From contig OZ025682.1 in assembly GCA_964019335.1 (NCBI GenBank), positions 186,001-250,000 on the forward strand: a DNA stretch of 64,000 bases, read 5' to 3'. Both the position numbers and the translations under genes were made by a program. This DNA is from Diplonema japonicum. Its lineage: Eukaryota; Euglenozoa; Diplonemea; Diplonemida; Diplonemidae. Shown here in pieces: positions 16,467 to 25,983 of this stretch (within the stretch, counting starts at the first letter, position 1; every line of letters begins with the position of its first letter). Under the pieces are notes generated by a model. That model did no database searches. It was not told the origin of the DNA and saw nothing but the letters and a program-made list of their open reading frames with translations.

Positions 16467-18755
16467 ATGACGTCTCTCAGAACCTCGACAATCGGGTTCC
16501 CCCGCACGGGACCGAAGCGCGAGATGAAGATGGCGCTTGAGAAGTACTGGGGGAAGAAGATAACGGAGTCAGAGCTGCTGGAGGTGAGCGACAAGGTAGC
16601 GCTGCAGAGTCTGCGGGACCAAGAGGCAGCGGGAGTGGACCTGATCGGGGTGGGGGACCACACGCTGTACGACCACGTGCTGGACTGGAGCGAGCGGTTT
16701 GGGCTGACGTGCAAGAGGGTGAGGGAGGCAAAGCTGACGGGGCTGGAGGCTTACTTCACGCAGGCGAGGGGCCGGGACGGGATCCCCGCGCTGGACATGA
16801 CGAAGTACTTCGATTCGAACTACCACTACATGGTGCCCGAGGTGGGAGAGGACACGGTCCCCCGCGCCGATTTCAGTTCCTTTGTGGCGCACGTGCAGCT
16901 CCTCCGCAGCAAGGCGGCGAAGGCGGACTCGGTGGTCCCGATCGTTCTGGGACCCGTGACCCTCGCGAAGCTCTGCAAGTACGTTGACGGGACAAGGAAG
17001 ACAGCTGCTGTGCTGGTGAAGGAGCTGGTTCCCTTGTACAAGGCGCTGCTGGAGGAGTTGGGGAGAGGAGCGACCGGGGTGAAGGAAGTGCAGCTGCACG
17101 AGCCGTGGCTGGTGATGAGCGACGCGGAGAAGGGGACGGAGGTGAAGATCCTCACCGAGGCTGTGTACAAGGAGCTTTCTTCAGCGAACAGCAAGGGTCC
17201 CGCGGTGAACCTGTGCGTACACTTCGACTCCCTGAGCCCCGCCGTCTACAGCTACGTGGTGGAGCTTCCTGTGCAGCGCGTGACGCTCGACTTCTGCAGG
17301 AGCAAGGCGATGGTGGAGATGGTGGAAAAGCAGGGCTTCCCGTCGACGAAGGAGCTCGGGGCTGGGGTGGTCGACGGGCGCAACGTGTGGAGGAACGAGG
17401 CTGCTGCTGGGGGTCTCTTGCAGAGGATCCAGAAGGCTGTGCAGGACGACGCCAGGGTGGTGGTTGCCCCCTCTTGCTCCCTGCAGTTCGTTCCGTACGA
17501 CCTGGACCATGAGGAGGAGGGGAGCATCCCTTCGGAGGTGAGGAGCAAGCTTGCCTTCGCGAAGCAAAAGCTGGAGGTTCTGACGAAACTTGCTTCTTCT
17601 TCTACTGCTGCTGCTTCACCTGTTGAGTGGATCGGGGAAGACAACCTAAGCGGAGTGGAGGGGGCGAAGGGGGTGACCCCCGAGATGTACACTCGTAGCG
17701 AGCCCTTCAAGGAGCGCAGGGGGAAGCAGCTGGCGGAGCTTCCGGACTTCCCGACGACGACGATCGGGTCGTTCCCTCAGACGGCGGAGATCCGAAAACT
17801 GCGACGGGAGTGGAAGGAAGGGAAGGTGGGGAAGGCGGCGTACGAGGAGCAGATCGACAAGGAGATCGAGAGGGTGGTGGGGATCCAGAAGGAGATCGGG
17901 CTGGACGTGTTCGTGCACGGGGAAGCTGAGAGGAGCGACATGGTGGAGTACTTCGCGCAGAAGCTGGAGGGGATGCTGCTGACGAGGCACGGGTGGGTGC
18001 AGTCTTATGGGTCGCGGTACGTTCGCCCTCCTGTGATCCACGGGACGGTAGTTCGAAAGGGAGGGGAGTCAATGACGGTGCGGGAGTTTGCGGTGTGCCA
18101 GAAGGCGAGCGGGGCGGTGCCCGTGAAGGGGATGCTGACGGGCCCCGTGACGATCCTGAACTGGTCGTTCTGCAGGGTGGACGTGCCACGTGCGGAGCAG
18201 GCTGTGGAGGTGGCTCTTGCTGTGAGGGAGGAAGTGGCGGACCTGGAGGCGGCGGGATGCAGGGTGGTGCAGGTGGACGAGGCGGCTCTGCGGGAGAGGA
18301 TGCCGCTGAAGAAGGAGGAGAGCGAAAGCTACCTGGAGTGGGCGGTAGCGTGCTTCAGGCTGTCGACCTGCGGGGCGCGCCCCTCTACGCAGGTGGTGAC
18401 TCACATGTGCTACTCCACCTTCGAGGACATCATCGGGAGGATCGACGGGATGGATGCCGACGTCCTCACCATCGAGAACTCCAGGAGCGCAGGGGAGATG
18501 GTGGCGGCCCTCTCCTCCTACGGCTACGCCCGCGACCTCGGCGCAGGGGTCTACGACATCCACTCCCCGGTGGTCCCCACTGTGGACGACATGGCGGCCC
18601 GCCTCCAAGGCCTCCTCTCCCTCCTTCCCCCTTCCAGGACCTGGGTGAACCCCGACTGTGGTTTGAAGACCAGGAAGTGGGACGAGGTCATTCCCTCCCT
18701 TAAGAACATGGTCACCGCTGCCCACAAGCTCCGTGAGAGCCACGTCAGTGCTTGA
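16467..18755 (+). CDS. metE: Cobalamin-independent methionine synthase (MetE), array copy 2
   Basis: Full-length 762-residue duplicate of the gene at 8135 with all zinc ligands. There is no third copy in the window, because the partial third unit stops before this point. Confidence 0.95.
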   Translation: MTSLRTSTIGFPRTGPKREMKMALEKYWGKKITESELLEVSDKVALQSLRDQEAAGVDLIGVGDHTLYDHVLDWSERFGLTCKRVREAKLTGLEAYFTQARGRDGIPALDMTKYFDSNYHYMVPEVGEDTVPRADFSSFVAHVQLLRSKAAKADSVVPIVLGPVTLAKLCKYVDGTRKTAAVLVKELVPLYKALLEELGRGATGVKEVQLHEPWLVMSDAEKGTEVKILTEAVYKELSSANSKGPAVNLCVHFDSLSPAVYSYVVELPVQRVTLDFCRSKAMVEMVEKQGFPSTKELGAGVVDGRNVWRNEAAAGGLLQRIQKAVQDDARVVVAPSCSLQFVPYDLDHEEEGSIPSEVRSKLAFAKQKLEVLTKLASSSTAAASPVEWIGEDNLSGVEGAKGVTPEMYTRSEPFKERRGKQLAELPDFPTTTIGSFPQTAEIRKLRREWKEGKVGKAAYEEQIDKEIERVVGIQKEIGLDVFVHGEAERSDMVEYFAQKLEGMLLTRHGWVQSYGSRYVRPPVIHGTVVRKGGESMTVREFAVCQKASGAVPVKGMLTGPVTILNWSFCRVDVPRAEQAVEVALAVREEVADLEAAGCRVVQVDEAALRERMPLKKEESESYLEWAVACFRLSTCGARPSTQVVTHMCYSTFEDIIGRIDGMDADVLTIENSRSAGEMVAALSSYGYARDLGAGVYDIHSPVVPTVDDMAARLQGLLSLLPPSRTWVNPDCGLKTRKWDEVIPSLKNMVTAAHKLRESHVSA

Positions 18756-19439
18756 GTTGTACAGGCTTGAGAGAATCCAAAAAAAAAAGAAGAGAAAAAG
18801 AAATACAAGATCCTCTTTTTTTTTTCTCCCTTCCTCGGGTGTCTCTTCGTCGTTTTTATTTAATTTTTTTTTCCCCTTTTCTTTTTCCTATTTTAATTTT
18901 AGGCCCTGGCACCGCCAGCAGCCCGCCCCTGTTCGATGCTGTCTCTGCAGCTGGTGCTCCTGTTTGCCTCGGGCCCAACACTTCATGTGTTTGGAACGGT
19001 CCTTCTGTCTAGTTTGCGTTGCCCTCTCGTTCCAGGCCGCCTCCACCGGTGGCCGCATTTCTTTGTTGGAAAGATCACACGATCGAGTCGCACGCATGGG
19101 ACAAGGCACCGCCCGCCCAACGGTCGAGCATCGCGCAAGACGGTAGCTTTCTACGTTTTTAGTTTTTATCTTCTTAATTGTGTTCTTCTCCCACTTTTCT
19201 TTTCTTTTTTTTTTTTAGCCCCCGTTCGATTTAATATCTCCCTTTAACTACCTCTCTCGTTCCCTTTTATCTTATTCAACACTGTTGTTGGCAGTGTTTC
19301 GGGTACCATGTCCCGTCAACACTGTTTTGGGTGCATCTTTATAACTTTATTTTTATTTTTTTTAAAACCCAAACTACACGAACGAGAAAACCACCTTCCA
19401 CACAGGCACCAACCCCTACACAAACCACACCCCACCACG

Positions 19440-20108
19440 ATGCCTGCCCTCAAACTTGTGTACTTCGAGCTCCCCGGACGTGCGGAACCTGCGCGACTCG
19501 CGTTCGCTGTGGGGGGTGTCGCCTTCGAGGACAAGAGGGTGTCTGGGGAGGAGTGGGGGATGAAGATCAAGCCGACTGTGGGACCGAAGCAGCTTCCGCT
19601 TCTGGATGTGGACGGGGAGGTGATAGGGCAGAGCAACGCGATCATGCGCTACGCGGGGAGTGTGTCGTCGTTGGGGGGAAAGCAGCTGTACCCGAAGGAG
19701 GCAGGGGAGGCGCTGAAGGTGGACGAGTTCTGCGACATTGTGGGGGAGGTGTTCGGTCCGCTCGGGAAGACCTTCGCGATCGAGGACGAGACTGAGAAGA
19801 AGGCGGCGCGGGCAGCGCTTGTGGCTGAGGGGGGCGACATCACGAAGTGGCTCGTCTTCATCGACTCCCTCCTCGCGAAGTCCTCCTCTTCGTCAGGGTT
19901 CGCTGTCGGGGACTCCCTCACCATGGCAGACATCTGCGTCTTCACCGGACTGCAGCCCCTGAAGTCCGGCTGGCTCGACGGGATCCCCAAAGACTGCCTC
20001 GACAACTACTCCCACATCACGAAGCACGCACAGATGATCGCGAACATCCCTCAGGTGAAGGCATACTACAAGGATGCAACAGGGATCCATGCCGTCTACA
20101 AGGCATGA
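19440..20108 (+). CDS. Sigma-type glutathione S-transferase, array copy 3
   Basis: Identical 222-residue product. It has the same upstream context as copy 2, including the optional in-frame upstream ATG at 19308. Confidence 0.9.
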   Translation: MPALKLVYFELPGRAEPARLAFAVGGVAFEDKRVSGEEWGMKIKPTVGPKQLPLLDVDGEVIGQSNAIMRYAGSVSSLGGKQLYPKEAGEALKVDEFCDIVGEVFGPLGKTFAIEDETEKKAARAALVAEGGDITKWLVFIDSLLAKSSSSSGFAVGDSLTMADICVFTGLQPLKSGWLDGIPKDCLDNYSHITKHAQMIANIPQVKAYYKDATGIHAVYKA

Positions 20109-20373
20109 TCGCTTGGTCTTTTGACAAGGTGGGGAAAGGGGGAAAAAAAGAACAAGAGAGTATTGGAATGGTGATGGTCACAAAAGGCTTCCTTCCTTTC
20201 TCTCTTGCCCCCCTCCCCTATTTTTTTTTGAAATAAGTAAAATGGAAGGCCACAAAGGCTTCCTTTTCTTGTCCTTTAAAAAGAGAAACGAAAACACAAA
20301 CCAAGATAAATTCTGGTGGGAAAAAAAAAAAAAAAAAAAAAAAAAAAACGAAACCTCTCTTCTTTCCGCGTGG

Positions 20374-20406
<33 letters not shown>

Positions 20407-20919
20407 GTTCTCTCGCATTTGAACATGCTTTTCCGCACTCCATCCTCTTTCTTCTATCTACTTCTATTATTTCTTGTTTTTGAACGCGCTACTGTGAATT
20501 CAACGAATAAAAGACAAACAGCAAAGGAGTCCATGGAACCACAACCCCCACCTTTCAACCTGTTCCCGGACCCCTCCATGTCCATGCAGGCGGGTGTGGA
20601 GGGGATATTCACCCACTACCTCTCACCACGCACTTCCTTGTTTGCAGCAACCCCCACCTTTCAACCTGTTAATCGACCACTCCATGTCCATGCAGGCGGG
20701 TGTGGAGGGGAGAGTCAACCTGGCAGGACTTTAAGAGCGACCACAGTCTCTGGCCTGTCTGTGTGGTGAAATCTCAGTCTGAAAGTTTAAACGATAAAGT
20801 TTCAGTCTCAAGAAGGCCTCGTCCTGAGCCACCAACAGACATAAAGACACAAAGGAGAACAACAACCACCACCACAAAGGGAGAAAAAAGAAAGAAGAAA
20901 AAAAAAAGTAAAAATTAAA

Positions 20920-21570
20920 ATGCCTGCTTCCGGTATCCTGTACGGCCACCCTGTGTCGCAGCCCTCGCGGTCGGTGCAGTGGTACCTCGACTACAGCGGG
21001 AACACAACTGTTGAGAGGAAGGTGGTAGATTTCATGATTGGAGAACAACGGCAGCCGGAGTACGTGGCGAAGTTCCCTGAGAAAGAAATACCAGGGTTCG
21101 AGATGGAGGACGGGTTCTGCTTTGCGGAGTCGATGGCGATCCTGAAGCACGTGTCTGCAGGGGACGAGACGATGCAGCCGCAGACGGCGAAGGAGGAGGC
21201 GATCTTGAACGAGTACCTCGGGCGCCACTACTCGCAGGTGCGGAAGTTCTCATCGGATGTGTTCGTCCACCACCTCCTGACGAAGGACGAGGAGAAGAAG
21301 CAGGCTGGGCTCGTCACCATCAAGCCGCAGCTGGAGGCCTACAACGAGAAGCTCGGGAAGCAGAAGTACATCCTTGGCGACAACCTCACCCTTGCGGACT
21401 TCCTGTTCGCCCCTGAGGTGGACCAGATGGAGGTTGTTGGGAAGGAGGTCCTGGCCCCCTACCAGAACATCCTGAAGTACCTTGAACGCCTCACCACCGA
21501 CGTCAAGGGTTACAAGGAGTGCATCGGGGGCATGAGGTCCGGACTTGAGGAGATGCTTAAAATGATGTGA
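20920..21570 (+). CDS. Theta-type glutathione S-transferase, array copy 3
   Basis: The coding sequence is identical to array copies 1 and 2. From 28 bases after the stop, however, it carries the flank of the other theta lineage (as after 46112). It is followed by the cysteine-rich gene rather than by an SGNH hydrolase, which marks the right edge of the array. Confidence 0.88.
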   Translation: MPASGILYGHPVSQPSRSVQWYLDYSGNTTVERKVVDFMIGEQRQPEYVAKFPEKEIPGFEMEDGFCFAESMAILKHVSAGDETMQPQTAKEEAILNEYLGRHYSQVRKFSSDVFVHHLLTKDEEKKQAGLVTIKPQLEAYNEKLGKQKYILGDNLTLADFLFAPEVDQMEVVGKEVLAPYQNILKYLERLTTDVKGYKECIGGMRSGLEEMLKMM

Positions 21571-22100
21571 TGATGTGCGTTCCGTGACAGGGCCTCCATC
21601 GAACGAGTTGTCTATCTGTGTTTCTTCTTCTTCTCCCCTCTCCCCTCCCTGAGATAAAATCGGGTGGTATTAGACACCTGTGAAAGGGCACAAAGAAAAT
21701 ATGTCTAGTTTCCCTCCTTATTTTTCCTTCAAAGATTGAATTATCCTTTGCTCTTAATTTACTTACAAAGGGGTCCACACCTCTATCCTGTGGATCCCAC
21801 CTCATTTCGTTCGATTTCGTCCCCCTTTTTTTCCCTCTCATTCTTTTCTTACCTCAGTGAGCACTCTTGCACACTGAAACTTTATCGTTTGAAAAAACTA
21901 CTTTTGGCTACATTTATCTCTCTTTGCCTTACCTTTTAGCCATCTCTTCGAAGGTGTCCCACTCCCTGGATTGATACCCTGCACGTTTTTATTCTGAATC
22001 TTGTTCTGAATAAAACCTCTTTTTTTCATTCATTTTAACTTCGATGAACCTCTTTTTAGCCCCCATTCAGGTTAATATCTTTCAAAAAAAAAAAAAAAAA
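21571..22100. other. Intergenic before cysteine-rich gene 1
   Basis: The theta GST 3' flank leads into T-rich DNA, the TTTTAGCCCCC motif at 22054-22080 and an unbroken A(17) tract touching the ATG. It is nearly identical to 46113-46641, differing by one base in total length. No gene is seen. Confidence 0.6.
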
Positions 22101-23240
22101 ATGAAATTACTGCTCCTTGCATGCATCATCGCCCTCGCTGAAGGGCTCCGCCACCCAACTCTATGGAGTCTTGAGAAGCCCTGCAGCAGCGAGAAGAAGT
22201 GCAGGAATTGCGAGGGGAGGTGCGTGGAAGAAGAGACAGTGCAGTGCCTGAGGGACCCCTGCGAGGGCTCGCCATGCGGTGACAAGGAGATGTGCGTTGC
22301 GAACTCCTGCGGGGAGTGCAGCGCCTGCTGTCTGAAGCCGAAGAAGTGCAACAAGCGCTCGAAGACGTGCAAGGACGGGAGTGAGATCTTCAGGGACCCC
22401 TTCAACAACTGCAAGTACCCCAAGTGCCCTGTCCCCTCCTGCGCCCCGAAGGACAGCACCACATTCTACGACCCGAAAACTTGTGAGATCAGCCTCATTC
22501 AATGCGAGGAGGGCTTCGAGTACTGGGGCAATTCGGACTGTGGTTGTGGTTGCAAGCCGAAGGTTGAGATCCCTGCCTGCGCTCCGAGGGGCAGCACCTT
22601 CTTCTACGACCCGAAAACTTGTGAGATCAGCCTCATTCACTGCGAGGAGGGCTTCGAGTACTGGGGTAACCCGGACTGTGGTTGTGGTTGCAAGCCGAAG
22701 GCCCCTGCCTGCGCCCCGAGGGGCAGCACATTCTATGATCCCAGAACTTGCGAGATCAGCCTCATTCACTGCGAGGAGGGCTTCGAGTACTGGGGTAACC
22801 TCCCGGACTGTGGTTGTGGTTGCAAGCCGAAGAACCCTGCCTGCGCCCCGAAGGACAGCACATTCTACGATCCCAGAACTTGTGAGATCAGCCTCATTCA
22901 CTGCGAGGAGGGCTTCGAGTACTGGGGCAACCTCCCGGACTGTGGTTGTGGTTGCAAGCCGAAGAACCCTGCCTGCGCCCCGAGGGGCAGCACATTCTAC
23001 GATCCCAGAACTTGCGAGATCAGCCTCATTCACTGCGAGGAGGGCTTCGAGTACTGGGGCAACCTCCCGGACTGTGGTTGTGGTTGCAAGCCGAAGAACC
23101 CTGCCTGCGCCCCGAAGGACAGCACATTCTACGACCCCAGAACTTGTGAGATCAGCCTCATTCACTGCGAGGAGGGCTTCGAGTACTGGGGTAACCTCCC
23201 GGACTGTGGTTGTGGTTGCAAGCCGAAGATCGAGAACTAA
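22101..23240 (+). CDS. Secreted cysteine-rich repeat protein with 6 modules
   Basis: A 379-residue protein with signal peptide MKLLLLACIIALAEG. The N-terminal cysteine-rich part (about 28-110) contains LRDPCEGSPCGDKEMC and CKDGSEIFRDPFNNCKYPKC, motifs of a style found in secreted algal and stramenopile proteins. Six tandem modules of about 44 residues follow, pattern C-x14-C-x6-C-x(11-13)-C-x-C-x-C. Each holds TCEISLIHCEEGFEYWGN and DCGCGCKPK, so six cysteines allow three disulfides per module. I recognise no named family. A structural, adhesive or protease-inhibitor role outside the cell is possible but not shown. Modules are nearly identical in DNA (132-bp period), a sign of concerted evolution. 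The longer paralogue is at 46642. Confidence 0.75.
   Translation: MKLLLLACIIALAEGLRHPTLWSLEKPCSSEKKCRNCEGRCVEEETVQCLRDPCEGSPCGDKEMCVANSCGECSACCLKPKKCNKRSKTCKDGSEIFRDPFNNCKYPKCPVPSCAPKDSTTFYDPKTCEISLIQCEEGFEYWGNSDCGCGCKPKVEIPACAPRGSTFFYDPKTCEISLIHCEEGFEYWGNPDCGCGCKPKAPACAPRGSTFYDPRTCEISLIHCEEGFEYWGNLPDCGCGCKPKNPACAPKDSTFYDPRTCEISLIHCEEGFEYWGNLPDCGCGCKPKNPACAPRGSTFYDPRTCEISLIHCEEGFEYWGNLPDCGCGCKPKNPACAPKDSTFYDPRTCEISLIHCEEGFEYWGNLPDCGCGCKPKIEN
22431..23230 (+). repeat. 132-bp coding tandem repeat, about 6 units
   Basis: In-frame minisatellite encoding the cysteine modules. Units differ mainly at alternating codons (CGAGGGGC against AAGGACAGC, giving RGS or KDS) and in the NSD, NPD or NLPD linker. 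Confidence 0.9.
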
Positions 23241-24180
23241 AGAAGAGTTCTTTTTTTCAAGGAAACAAGATTAAGAAGAAAAAGAAAAAACGGAAATTAA
23301 AATTCTGTTGATAACTCACTTTTTTTCTTCTTCTCAATTAGGCTTTTTTTTAATTTTATTTTTTGATACCTCATCTTATGAGACATCATCCGGATTAATT
23401 CATGAATAAGAACTATTCTCACTTAACCATCTACCAACGGACCATTTTTTGCCCACCAGGGGGGTAATTTTCCCGAATTAATTTCAAAAAAAAAAACTAT
23501 TCTAACGCAACCCCCGCCCCCCCCTTGGGATTTTGCAGAACTGCCCCCTCACCCTCGTTCGATAAAAAGAGAAAAGAAAGAAAAGGGAAAACAAAAAAAT
23601 GCGAGAATGATCTATTGGCTGTGTCTCGGATACTTGTCAATGTGTGATCGGTTCTGGACCGGATGGAATTTAAAAAAAAAAAAAGAAGAAGAAAAAGTAA
23701 AAACAAAAAGAGGGCGTAAAAGAACGATAAAGGAGCATACAATCAAGCGAACAAGGCAACATTTAGCTTAGGCCGAAGTTCCTTGTTTTCTTTTTTGTTG
23801 CATTTTCTTTCTCTTTTATTCTCTCTTTTTTCTTATTACTTCTTTTTTTTTTTTTTTGTCATACCGGTTCAAATGACCCACTCGCTTTTTTTTTTTTGTT
23901 TTATTTCCCATTCCTGCTTTGCTCTCCTTAAAAAGGTTCTCGACCATCCCTTTTCTTCCTCCCTCTCTTCAATACCCTGTTTTTCTATCTAAATATTCTC
24001 AGGCGTCAGTCTTAGACCCTCAAAGAAATATTTATCCAGATTTTAAGGGGTGACTTTTTATTTTATTCATTATTATTTTTTTTCTTTAAACCCTTGCATG
24101 CAAGTGCTCACCTCTTCACATATCAGGACTTTCCACACACAACAACAACAACAACAAACCTTTCACAAGAAGAAGAAAAA
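23241..24180. other. Intergenic, low complexity
   Basis: About 940 bases of A/T and C homopolymers with no gene. It includes a 12-bp palindrome CTTGCATGCAAG at 24093-24104, shortly before the AOC-like leader. It is almost identical to 48313-49254, with only a 2-base length difference in homopolymers. Confidence 0.65.
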
Positions 24181-24801
24181 ATGATGACAAGAGCAGCTGT
24201 GATGTTCGCCCTTCTCGGGGTTGCGTCTGCTGGGACGGGGAGCGCTGCGAAGAAAACAGCAGGGGCTGCGGGGAGGCACGGCGGGAAGGCTCTCTGGGGC
24301 GGCGGCGGCGGGGGCTGGGGTCACCACCACGGGAAGATCGAGTTCACGACTTTCGCTGACGGGCGCCCCGACGGGGGGATCAGGCAGAGCGCTGACGTGG
24401 AGGACGGGTTGGACTCCCCTGGGGACGTGTTCGTCTTCGACCAGAAGCTCCTTGCGGACGACTCGACGACTGTGATCGGGAGGAATGCTGGGTACTGCAT
24501 CAGGACGGACCCCGGGAAGCCCGACTGGAGCGGGAAGGACCACCCCACCCTCCCCGACGACCCGGAGAACAACTGGGGCCAGTGCACCTGGACCCTCACC
24601 TTCTACGAGGGGGCCGGCTCCGGCTACGAGGGGACCCTCCAGGTCTCGGGGAGGGAGTCCGATGCAGGTGTCTCTGCTGTTTCCATCGTCGGCGGGACTG
24701 GCGACTTCAAGGGGGCCTGGGGAGAGCTCCTCACCAACCCGGAAAACCAAGCAGCTGGTGGCGTTCTCTTCAGGCAGGTCCTGGAGATCCGCTTGAACTG
24801 A
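24181..24801 (+). CDS. Secreted AOC/dirigent-like barrel protein, type B copy 1
   Basis: A 206-residue relative of the type-A proteins. The N-terminus MMTRAAVMFALLGVASAG looks like a signal peptide. A Lys/Gly/His linker follows (ALWGGGGGGWGHHHGK), then the shared barrel with DWSGKDHPTLPDDPENNWGQ, CTWTLTFYE and VGGTGDFKGAWGE. It lacks the cysteine of DSCKTV present in type A (DSTTV) and has a two-residue insertion in GAGSGYEGT. The start follows an aagaagaagaaaaaATG leader. An in-frame ATG upstream at 24094 would add 29 residues and bury the signal peptide, so it was not used. A near-identical copy is at 49255. Confidence 0.6.
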   Translation: MMTRAAVMFALLGVASAGTGSAAKKTAGAAGRHGGKALWGGGGGGWGHHHGKIEFTTFADGRPDGGIRQSADVEDGLDSPGDVFVFDQKLLADDSTTVIGRNAGYCIRTDPGKPDWSGKDHPTLPDDPENNWGQCTWTLTFYEGAGSGYEGTLQVSGRESDAGVSAVSIVGGTGDFKGAWGELLTNPENQAAGGVLFRQVLEIRLN

Positions 24802-25416
24802 GGAACAACAACAAAACAAAACTCAAACCCTTGTTTTACTTTCTCTTGTATTTTAAAATGAATAAAAAAAAAAAAGGGGGAGGTGAGGAGAAACAGAAAA
24901 AGCAACGACAACAAACAGAAACCTCTATCCAACAATTGTTTTTTTACTTCTTCTTTTCTTCTTCCCTTTTACCTTCAACCGTGCGACTGTCGCTGTTCCT
25001 TGAATCCTTGCTTTAATGGGGAATCCCTCCAACAGCATAAAAAAAGGGAAGACATGGAACGGCACACTCTTCTCCCTCTCTCATGTTGCCTTTTTTTTTT
25101 TTTTTTTTTTTAAACTTCTTATTTCTTTATTTTCTTTTGAAAGAAATTATGTTCCAATACTGAACGAAAAGTTTTTTGCGATCGCAAAGCACAGTAAGGC
25201 AAAACCAAGTGTTATTTTTCCCTGAAGGGCAGTCGATGACTCCTCTTGGGGGAACGAACACCGTTTTGTTCTTGTTGTGTCTTCTTTTTTTTTTTTTACC
25301 TTTTATTTTCTTATTTTGCCTTTCTTGCCATGACCAATTCTATTATCTCAAACATCCAAAACAAAAAGGAACCTCTTTCTTCACAAAACCAAAACAAAAA
25401 CAAAAACAAAAACAAA
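24802..25416. other. Intergenic between two AOC-like genes
   Basis: Holds the conserved 3' element (24912-25250), then T-rich DNA and the type-A leader. No gene is seen. Confidence 0.6.
24912..25250 (+). repeat. Conserved AOC-like 3' element, copy 1
   Basis: About 340 bases with three conserved islands. The first runs from AACAGAAACCTCTATCCAAC through CAACCGTGCGACTGTCGCTG to the CTCATGTTGCC end. The second is GTTCCAATACTGAA plus a 14-bp palindrome TTTGCGATCGCAAA (25175-25188). The third is CCCTGAAGGGCAGTCGATGA. Homopolymer spacers between islands vary. Further copies are at 26044-26378 and 49991-50312, each just after an AOC-like gene. Confidence 0.8.
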
Positions 25417-25983
25417 ATGTCAAAGACCTCACTTATGGTGTTGATGCTGGCAGGAGCGGCGCAGGGATTCGGAGGGTGGCACCGCCGCCACATCGAGTTC
25501 ACGACTTTCGCTGACGGGCGCCCCGACGGGGGGATCAGGCAGAGCGCTGACGTGGAAGACGGGTTGGACTCCCCTGGGGACATCTTCGTCTTCGACCAGA
25601 AGCTCCTTGCGGACGACTCGTGCAAGACTGTGATCGGGAGGAATGCTGGGTACTGCATCAGGACGGACCCCGGGAAGCCCGACTGGAGCGGGAAGGACCA
25701 CCCGAGCCTCCCCGACGACACCGAGAACAACTGGGGCCAGTGCACCTGGACCCTCACCTTCTACGAGGAGTCTGGCTACGAGGGGACCCTCCAGGTCTCG
25801 GGGAGGGAGTCCGACATGCACACCTCGTACGTCTCCATCATTGGCGGGACTGGCGACTTCAAGGGGGCCAAGGGGGTCCTCGCAACCACTCCCGAACCCC
25901 TCCCCCAGCAGGGCATCCTCTTCAGGCAGGAACTCGACATCACCCTCCCCAGGACCTCCTACTCAGGCTGGAGCGGAAACTGA
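25417..25983 (+). CDS. Secreted AOC/dirigent-like barrel protein, type A copy 2
   Basis: The 188-residue protein matches the product at 1738 throughout. The only coding base difference I noted is silent (GGG to GGA near the end, in SGWSGN). It is separated from that copy by the whole GST array. Its 3' flank is the conserved element rather than the sequence found after 1738, so the two copies share coding region and about 70 leader bases but not their downstream DNA. Confidence 0.6.
   Translation: MSKTSLMVLMLAGAAQGFGGWHRRHIEFTTFADGRPDGGIRQSADVEDGLDSPGDIFVFDQKLLADDSCKTVIGRNAGYCIRTDPGKPDWSGKDHPSLPDDTENNWGQCTWTLTFYEESGYEGTLQVSGRESDMHTSYVSIIGGTGDFKGAKGVLATTPEPLPQQGILFRQELDITLPRTSYSGWSGN

Larger units (their letters stand above)
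11069..19400 (+). repeat. Tandem array unit, copy 2 (8,332 bp, complete)
   Basis: The second full unit, directly abutting the first with no spacer. I saw no base difference from copy 1 in the genes compared. The junction at 11068/11069 lies in the leader of the second sigma GST. Confidence 0.95.
19401..21598 (+). repeat. Tandem array unit, copy 3 (first 2,198 bp only)
   Basis: A partial third unit containing the sigma and theta GST genes only. Identity with copies 1 and 2 stops at base 21598, 28 bases after the theta GST stop codon. Beyond it the sequence matches the flank of the GST at 45462 instead. Confidence 0.93.

Noticed and set aside
22161-23165. Antisense 334-residue open frame over the cysteine repeat (and 511 residues at 46702-48237)
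   Set aside because: It arises because the 132-bp repeat lacks stops in several frames. The sense frame has a signal peptide and conserved cysteines.
23860-23885. GGTTCAAAT, like a tRNA B box
   Set aside because: Flanking bases do not pair as a T-arm and there is no A box or acceptor stem.
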